Positions 58,522 through 64,000 of a stretch of DNA of 64,000 nt are shown here, piece after piece. The stretch is from an uncultured Bacteroidales bacterium (GTDB taxonomy: Bacteria > Bacteroidota > Bacteroidia > Bacteroidales > F082): positions 1-64,000 of the forward strand of contig CAJOEP010000005.1 in the NCBI GenBank assembly GCA_905233445.1, given 5' to 3'. The notes below the pieces were generated by a model. That model did no database searches and was not told the origin of the DNA. It saw only the letters and a list, made by a program, of their open reading frames with translations. Each line of letters opens with the position of its first letter. Within the stretch, counting starts at the first letter, position 1. Made by a program: the position numbers and the translations under genes.

Positions 58522-59636
58522 AAAAATTATTCTTATTCTTGTCATTGTTAGCATCTTTAAGCCTTGAAGCTCAATTTGTTACAACTTTTGCAAAAAATGC
58601 CAGCGAGTCACAGTCCGAAGGCATGATGTATTATCTGCCAAGAAATGTCATAAGATTGGAATTCACCATAGAAGAGACGGATTCATTCATCGGACCTTAC
58701 GCCGAATTTGCCTCACAGTTGCTTGGCACAAATGACTATATCAAAGAGAGTAAATCTGAATATGTTGTAAAAAACATTGATATTCAAACATTTACAGAAA
58801 CAGACCCAAGTGCTGTCTATTATATTTTTCAAGATGAAAAAAGCAAGGAGCCTATGCCAAATATCATAGTCAGCGACAATGGAGTGATTCTTGCAGTGGG
58901 ATACGACAGTTTTCCTCAAAAATATCACGTCTGTAATAACACATTGATTAAGAATAACTTAGAAACAATTGAAAGGGTAGAGGTTTCGTTTATTGAAATC
59001 CCAGACAGTGAAGTTGAGATTGATGATGAAGAAGATGATGATGAGGGCGGAGGCAATAAAAAACCACGACCAATTACTAAAGAAGACAAGGCAAAGGTAG
59101 CATTGGATAAGATTACCAATATCAGAAACGCTTATTTTGATTTGATTTCCGGCAATCAAGAGATTGCTTCAGGTGAAATCATAAAATGTATGGTTGAACA
59201 AATGAAAAACCTTGAAAATGAATACGTTAGCTTGTTTAAAGGTAAGACACAACGATACACTTATAAAAAAGTGGTTTATGTAACTCCTGAAAGCAATCAA
59301 ACAAATGCATCATTATCAATAGCTAAATTCTCAAAAAATGAAGGTTTCGGAGATGCATCAGGTAAAGGTGAAACTGTTAAAATACAGTTTGAAAGACAGA
59401 ATTCATTGGAAAATATCGACCGTATGAGCGAAGAAGCTATGAATACAGCACAAGTCAGCAAGCTTTTCTACAGAGTCCCGGCAAGCTCACAAGTAAAAGT
59501 CCTCATAGGCAGCAACGTCATAGCCGAAAGCACTCTGCTTGTCAATCAGTTTGGTTATATAAAAGTCATTTCTGCAAAAAACAACAAGATATTATTTAAC
59601 CCTAAAACAGGTCAAATAATATCAATGTTGAAGTGA
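58518..59636 (+). CDS. DUF4831 exported protein
   Basis: The 372-aa protein has a signal peptide (MKKLFLFLSLLASL, ending EAQF). The DUF4831 hallmarks are the N-terminal GMMYYLPRNVIRLEFTIEET and the FYRVPASSQVKV segment near the end. A run of acidic residues (DEEDDDEGG) lies near residue 175. It is coupled to the symporter upstream by an ATGA overlap and ends flush against the convergent DUF3127 gene. Function unknown. Confidence 0.85.
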   Translation: MKKLFLFLSLLASLSLEAQFVTTFAKNASESQSEGMMYYLPRNVIRLEFTIEETDSFIGPYAEFASQLLGTNDYIKESKSEYVVKNIDIQTFTETDPSAVYYIFQDEKSKEPMPNIIVSDNGVILAVGYDSFPQKYHVCNNTLIKNNLETIERVEVSFIEIPDSEVEIDDEEDDDEGGGNKKPRPITKEDKAKVALDKITNIRNAYFDLISGNQEIASGEIIKCMVEQMKNLENEYVSLFKGKTQRYTYKKVVYVTPESNQTNASLSIAKFSKNEGFGDASGKGETVKIQFERQNSLENIDRMSEEAMNTAQVSKLFYRVPASSQVKVLIGSNVIAESTLLVNQFGYIKVISAKNNKILFNPKTGQIISMLK

Positions 59637-59996
59637 TTAGAAAGGAAGGTCATCGCCATTATCCGATGCAAAATAATCATCGTTCATTGGTGGTAACGGC
59701 TGCTGAGATACCGGTTGTTGCATCTCTGGCTGGTCAAGGTCAAATCTGAATGCTCTAACATCTGTGTACCATTTACCATTGAATTCACGCGACTCGATGC
59801 TGATTTGCGCTTTAATAGTCTGACCGACAAAGAAACCATTTGCTTCGTTGACACGTTCGTTCCAGCAAATCAAACATATCTTTTTAGGATACTGCTCAAT
59901 AGTTTCAATTATCAATTCCTGTTTCTTCCAAGGCCCACGCGGGGAACTTCCTTCAATTAATGTACCTAATTGTACGACTTTACCAACTAATTCCAT
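59637..59996 (-). CDS. DUF3127 OB-fold protein with an SSB-like C-terminal tail
   Basis: The 119-aa protein belongs to DUF3127, a small OB-fold (MELVGKVVQLG, WKKQELIIETIEQYPKKI, SREFNGKWYTDVRAFRF). After a Gln/Pro-rich linker it ends NGDDLPF, the same kind of acidic Asp-Asp-x-Pro-Phe tip by which SSB binds repair proteins. It may be an SSB-like DNA-binding protein. Promoter TAAATTTG at 60025-60032 on the minus strand. Confidence 0.85.
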   Translation of the reverse strand: MELVGKVVQLGTLIEGSSPRGPWKKQELIIETIEQYPKKICLICWNERVNEANGFFVGQTIKAQISIESREFNGKWYTDVRAFRFDLDQPEMQQPVSQQPLPPMNDDYFASDNGDDLPF

Positions 59997-60024
59997 ATAT
60001 TTAATTTTAATAATTTTCTCACTG

Positions 60025-60032
60025 CAAATTTA
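60025..60032 (-). promoter_or_regulatory. -7 box of the DUF3127 gene
   Basis: TAAATTTG on the minus strand, about 29 bases before the ATG. The rest of the gap (60033-60176) is AT-rich and shows nothing else I can name. Confidence 0.45.
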
Positions 60033-60176
60033 TTAAAAATTTATTTACGGAATTCACTTTTCATAAATTTTAACTCAACTTTCAAAATAGTGTAATTTCT
60101 GTAAAAACTTCATTAATTTTTCATAAATCATAAAAATCTTTATGAAAAATAATATACATTATGTTAAATAATGTGT

Positions 60177-60204
60177 ATAAAAAAAGTGGAGACTAAGCCT
60201 CCAC
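60177..60204 (-). terminator. Rho-independent terminator of gyrA-TPR operon
   Basis: GTGGAG pairs with CTCCAC around a 7-base loop. On the minus strand it is followed by an eight-T run. Confidence 0.85.
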
Positions 60205-60214
60205 CATAATTTCT

Positions 60215-61456
60215 TTATTCAAGTTCTTTCGCCTTGTCCATCATCTTCAAACGAGCGTAAAGCGTTCTTAATGCCTGCTTTACAACTGCATCTTCAGGAA
60301 GTAACTCATAAGCCTTTACCATGTAAGGTAATGCTCTTTCATTATAAACTCTTGCATCAGCGGCTAATTTGTCTGTTGCATTAAGGTATTCATTGAAATT
60401 TGAGAAGTCTTTAGGATCTTTCTCTTCAGCTTCCTGGGAAATCTCAGCAGCCTTATTCATGAGAACAACGCCGGCATCATAATACACATCGCCGTATTGC
60501 GGATTGATTTCAAGAGCTTTTCCGTAATATTCCAGAGCTCTCTCAAGGTCAAAGATGTCTGATTCCATCTTACCGTAGATATTACCAAGAATGTAGTAAT
60601 AACCTGGTTGGTCTGGATATTTCTGTGCCATCGCCTCAATGTCGCCAATGATTTCGTTTTCTCTGTTAAGAGCACGGTATGTGTTAATCATTTCATTGAT
60701 AACGTTTGGATTATCTGGATATTTTGCTCTTGCTGCAGCTACTGTCTCGACGGCTTTTTCGCCATTTCCAAGCTCTCTATAGGCGGTAATGAGGCCTAAA
60801 TAGATAGCCACATCGTCGAAATTCTTGTTCAGAAGTGTTTCATAGTTGCTAACCACTACATCATATTGTCCGAGTTTCAATGCACACTGGCCAAGAGCTA
60901 TAAGTGCCGCATCGTCAACAGCGCCAATTGTATTTGCAGCCTCATTGGCTTTTTGGAAATAGCCCATTGCCTCTTCCAAATTACCGTTGTTATAGCTTTC
61001 AACACCATTCTGATAGTAGTTGATGTCGATGTTGCTCACATATGAAGCAAGTTCCTGGCCCATCTGGCGGAAATAACTCTGGTCAAGTTCTTTGATTTTC
61101 TCTATGGCACCCAAAACCTTTGTGAATGCGTCCGGGTCAAGGTCTTTGAACTCCTGATATGCACCTATTTTATAATAGATGACTGCGTAATAGTGCCATG
61201 TCTTAGCCTGATTCATTGTGGCTTCATGAACAGAAGCAGCATCGATTGATGCTTTTGCCTTCTGCATCAATATCTTAGCGTTGTTCATCTGCTTTGCAGC
61301 CTTGTCCATCTTGTTAACGGCTTTGTAATCGTCAGCGGCATCGATGAGCTGCTGTGCCTGTCTCTGATAGTTGTTAGCGTCCTGGCGTTTCATGTCCTGG
61401 GCTATAGCAAACTGGCCGAAAATTGCCAATGCTAATAATAACAATACTTTCTTCAT
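60215..61456 (-). CDS. Exported TPR-repeat protein
   Basis: The 413-aa protein has a signal peptide (MKKVLLLLALAIF, ending AIAQ) and tetratricopeptide repeats through most of its length (YYQNGVESYNNGNLEEAMGY, YYILGNIYGKME, ALEYYGKALEINPQYGDVYY). Such proteins hold envelope complexes together. Partner unknown. It is 18 bases downstream of gyrA and shares its transcript and the terminator at 60177-60204. This order is common in Bacteroidetes. Confidence 0.85.
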   Translation of the reverse strand: MKKVLLLLALAIFGQFAIAQDMKRQDANNYQRQAQQLIDAADDYKAVNKMDKAAKQMNNAKILMQKAKASIDAASVHEATMNQAKTWHYYAVIYYKIGAYQEFKDLDPDAFTKVLGAIEKIKELDQSYFRQMGQELASYVSNIDINYYQNGVESYNNGNLEEAMGYFQKANEAANTIGAVDDAALIALGQCALKLGQYDVVVSNYETLLNKNFDDVAIYLGLITAYRELGNGEKAVETVAAARAKYPDNPNVINEMINTYRALNRENEIIGDIEAMAQKYPDQPGYYYILGNIYGKMESDIFDLERALEYYGKALEINPQYGDVYYDAGVVLMNKAAEISQEAEEKDPKDFSNFNEYLNATDKLAADARVYNERALPYMVKAYELLPEDAVVKQALRTLYARLKMMDKAKELE

Positions 61457-61474
61457 TTTATTAGATTTTTAATG

Positions 61475-64000
61475 TTAAACTTCTTGTTGGTTGTTTTCTG
61501 TATTAACGTTGTCTATAGTCTCGTTATTGTCTTGATTTTCAACGTTTTCGGCATTTTCATCGAATGATTCGTCCTCTTCAATGTCCTCAGCCTTAACTTT
61601 TGTCACGGCAGCGATTTCGTCGTTGTCGCGGAGGTTGATGAGACGCACACCCTGTGTTGCACGCCCCATAACTCTCAGAGTATCAACGGCAATTCGGATA
61701 AGGATACCTGATTTGTTGATAATCATGAGGTCATCGCCATCGACCACGTCCTTGATGGCAACCAGATTGCCGGTCTTGTCAGTGATGTTCATTGTCTTGA
61801 CACCCTTGCCGCCGCGGTTGGTGATGCGGTATTCCTCAAGGTCGGAACGCTTTCCGTAGCCCTTTTCAGAAACCACAAGCACATTGGTCGCCGGGTCGTC
61901 GATGCAAATCATGCCGACAACTTCGTCGTTTTCATCGTCAACGGTGATGGCGCGGACTCCAGAAGCTGTTCTACCCATCGGACGTACAGTCTTTTCTGGG
62001 AATCTGATGGCCCTACCCGACTTCAACGCTATCAAAATCTCGCTGTTGCCGCTGGTCATCTTGGCTTCAAGCAGCTCGTCGCCTTCGCGGATACCCAAAG
62101 CGATGATACCTGTTGCACGCGGACGTGAATAAGCCTCGAGCGTGGTCTTCTTGATGATACCCTTCTTCGTGATGAGTGTAAGATAATGATTCTCACAGAA
62201 TTCAGGACTCATATTGGTCAAGTTGATATACGCTTTTACGTTGTCATCCGGGTCGAGGTGGATGAGGTTTTGGATAGCCCTGCCCTTGCTCGACTTGGTG
62301 CCTTCCGGAATCTCAAATACGCGGAGCCAGTAACACTTGCCTTTCTCGGTGAAGAACAGCATGTAGTTGTGGTTCGTCGCCACGAAAATCTGTTCGATGA
62401 AGTCCTCGTCGCGGGCATCTGAGCCTTTCGAGCCCTTGCCTCCCCTACTCTGACGGCGATATTCCGTCAGGTTGGTGCGCTTAATATAATTAAGGTGTGA
62501 AATCGTCACGACCACTGCGTCGTCAGCGATGATATCTTCCATCTTGAAGTCTTCGGCTGTACGCTCAATAGTGCTCTTGCGTTCGTCGCCATATTTTTCC
62601 TTAACATAACGAAGTTCATTCTTGATGATGTCGAACTGCAACTTCGGATCTGCGAGGATTTCTTTGAGATGAGCGATGAGTCTGTGGAGATCTTCAAGTT
62701 CATCCATGATTTTCTTGATTTCGAGACCAGCCAACTGACCAAGACGATATGCCACGATTGCTGCAGCCTGCGGGTCATCGAATCCATACTGATCCATCAA
62801 AGCCTGTTTCGCTTCAGCTGAGCCGCCTTTACAAGCCCTGATTGTAGCGATAATCTGATCTACGATGTCAATTGCGCGTGCCAGACCTTCCAAGATATGT
62901 GCGCGTTTCTCCGCTTCTCGTAAGTCGTGCTGTGTGCGGCGGACAACGCACTGATGGCGATGCTCTACATAATATTGAATCAACTGTTTAAGATTCAATG
63001 TGTGTGGACGGCCGTTCACCAAGCAGACATTGTTCACGCTGAACGAGCTCTGGAGACCTGTCATCTGGAACAATTTGTTCAGCACCACACTTGACACGGC
63101 GTCGCGTTTCAGTTCGTAAACAATGCGGAGACCGTTACGGTCGCTTTCGTCACGGATGTCGGCGATGCCGTCGAGTTTCTTCTCAGAGATAAGGTCGGCA
63201 GTGCGTTTGATCATGTCGGCCTTGTTGGTCTGATAAGGCACCGACGTTGCGATGATTCTCTCGTGGCCGTTATGCTCTTCAATAGTGGTGTTTGCACGTA
63301 ATACGATACGTCCACGACCAGTCTCGAAAGCGTCTCTCACGCCCTCGTAGCCATATATGATACCGCCTGTCGGGAAGTCTGGAGCCTTGATGTACTCCAT
63401 TAACTCGCTGACAGTGATGTCGTTATTGTCAATATAGGCTATGATTCCGTCGACTACCTCGCTGAGGTTGTGAGGCGGCATGTTGGTTGCCATACCCACA
63501 GCGATACCGCTGGCTCCGTTCACCAAAAGGTTCGGGATGAGTGCCGGTAAAACGGTGGGTTCCTGCTCGGAATCATCGTAGTTATTCATAAAATCGACAG
63601 TGTCTTTGTCGAGATCGGCAAGCATCTCTTCTGCTATTTTCCTTAAACGCGCCTCTGTGTAACGCATTGCCGCCGGCGGGTCGGCGTCCATCGAGCCGAA
63701 GTTACCCTGACCGTCGATGAGAGGATAACGCATGCTCCAATCCTGGGCCAGACGCACCATGGCGTCATACACCGACGAGTCACCATGCGGGTGATACTTT
63801 CCTAAAACTTCGCCCACCACCTTCGCTGACTTCTTGTAAGGGCGGTTAGACAAAACGCCCATATCCATCATTCCATAGAGGATACGGCGATGCACAGGTT
63901 TCAAGCCGTCTCTGACATCTGGCAAAGCACGAGCCACGATTACCGACATCGAATAGTCGATATAACTCGTCTTCATATGGTCCTCAATGCCAATCGGAAC
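61475..64000 (-). CDS. gyrA: DNA gyrase subunit A, N-terminus cut by window end
   Basis: The frame is open to the right edge ([20 protein letters not shown]), so the ORF-track ATG at 63976 is internal and only a few N-terminal residues are missing. The catalytic tyrosine is in [10 protein letters not shown]. The quinolone region reads [12 protein letters not shown], keeping the serine and aspartate that matter for quinolone binding in E. coli numbering 83 and 87. The C-terminal wrapping domain has [10 protein letters not shown] as its GyrA box and ends in a long acidic Asn/Glu tail. Confidence 0.97.
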   Translation of the reverse strand, partial: VPIGIEDHMKTSYIDYSMSVIVARALPDVRDGLKPVHRRILYGMMDMGVLSNRPYKKSAKVVGEVLGKYHPHGDSSVYDAMVRLAQDWSMRYPLIDGQGNFGSMDADPPAAMRYTEARLRKIAEEMLADLDKDTVDFMNNYDDSEQEPTVLPALIPNLLVNGASGIAVGMATNMPPHNLSEVVDGIIAYIDNNDITVSELMEYIKAPDFPTGGIIYGYEGVRDAFETGRGRIVLRANTTIEEHNGHERIIATSVPYQTNKADMIKRTADLISEKKLDGIADIRDESDRNGLRIVYELKRDAVSSVVLNKLFQMTGLQSSFSVNNVCLVNGRPHTLNLKQLIQYYVEHRHQCVVRRTQHDLREAEKRAHILEGLARAIDIVDQIIATIRACKGGSAEAKQALMDQYGFDDPQAAAIVAYRLGQLAGLEIKKIMDELEDLHRLIAHLKEILADPKLQFDIIKNELRYVKEKYGDERKSTIERTAEDFKMEDIIADDAVVVTISHLNYIKRTNLTEYRRQSRGGKGSKGSDARDEDFIEQIFVATNHNYMLFFTEKGKCYWLRVFEIPEGTKSSKGRAIQNLIHLDPDDNVKAYINLTNMSPEFCENHYLTLITKKGIIKKTTLEAYSRPRATGIIALGIREGDELLEAKMTSGNSEILIALKSGRAIRFPEKTVRPMGRTASGVRAITVDDENDEVVGMICIDDPATNVLVVSEKGYGKRSDLEEYRITNRGGKGVKTMNITDKTGNLVAIKDVVDGDDLMIINKSGILIRIAVDTLRVMGRATQGVRLINLRDNDEIAAVTKVKAEDIEEDESFDENAENVENQDNNETIDNVNTENNQQEV

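Noticed and set aside
63768-63800. Quinolone-resistance change in gyrA
   Set aside because: The serine and aspartate at the key positions are kept. The second Ser in HGDSSVYD is a common natural variant position.

Overview
The window is chromosomal DNA from a member of the Bacteroidales. Evidence: -7 boxes of the Bacteroidetes type (TAnnTTTG, mostly TATCTTTG or TATTTTTG) stand in front of nearly every transcription unit. Clear Shine-Dalgarno sequences are rare. Several families are typical of the phylum (DUF5686, DUF1573, DUF4831, DUF3127, DUF4199), and one secreted protein has a type IX secretion tail. The genus cannot be told from the sequence. A type IX cargo together with lysine/butyrate fermentation genes points away from classical Bacteroides and toward a T9SS-bearing, amino-acid-fermenting gut or rumen lineage (inference).

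Layout. 1-10.8 kb: a cut-off secreted protein, arginine decarboxylase, a BadF-type GlcNAc kinase, two DUF5686 envelope proteins around a nitroreductase, and glmS. 11.0-15.9 kb: a five-gene operon of heterodisulfide-reductase/Qmo-like electron-transfer proteins ending in a membrane HdrE-HdrD-like fusion. 15.9-29.3 kb: arginine deiminase, a prolyl-tRNA deacylase/SPFH/NfeD operon, an RluA pseudouridine synthase, split transketolase, tRNA-Met, DUF1573 plus an aminotransferase, NamZ-type exo-muramidase, a LolE-like permease, xerD and mpl. 29.4-33.2 kb: accessory island with a one-protein type IIG restriction-modification enzyme, a broken small membrane protein, a possible minus-strand small RNA and a two-gene micro-operon. 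33.2-39.5 kb: amidohydrolase lipoprotein, T9SS cargo, FecBCD-type ABC importer. 39.6-46.1 kb: mutL-rhomboid-uvrB-gltS operon. 46.2-53.2 kb: lysine 5,6-aminomutase beta subunit, CoA-transferase B subunit, crotonase, 3-hydroxybutyryl-CoA dehydrogenase, acyl-CoA dehydrogenase and EtfBA, i.e. a lysine/acetyl-CoA to butyrate module interrupted by a four-helix-bundle gene. 53.3-64 kb: SRP RNA, glycosyltransferase, gmhA/gmhB, a sodium symporter, an SSB-tailed OB-fold protein, a TPR protein and gyrA (cut by the window end).

How it fits together: arginine catabolism (speA, arcA), lysine/butyrate fermentation with flavin-based electron transfer (Bcd-EtfBA) and the Hdr-like operon suggest an amino-acid-fermenting anaerobe that moves low-potential electrons through Fe-S/flavin complexes. 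GlcNAc kinase, GlmS, NamZ and Mpl together imply peptidoglycan recycling.

The most unexpected signal is non-coding. Many intergenic gaps carry short arrays with a strict 7-base period (in places 7-8) in several sequence families, often arranged as inverted pairs. Two of them lie beside a dispersed 39-base repeat, a third copy of which is embedded in frame inside the membrane Hdr-like gene. No gene-free gap exceeds 300 bases.
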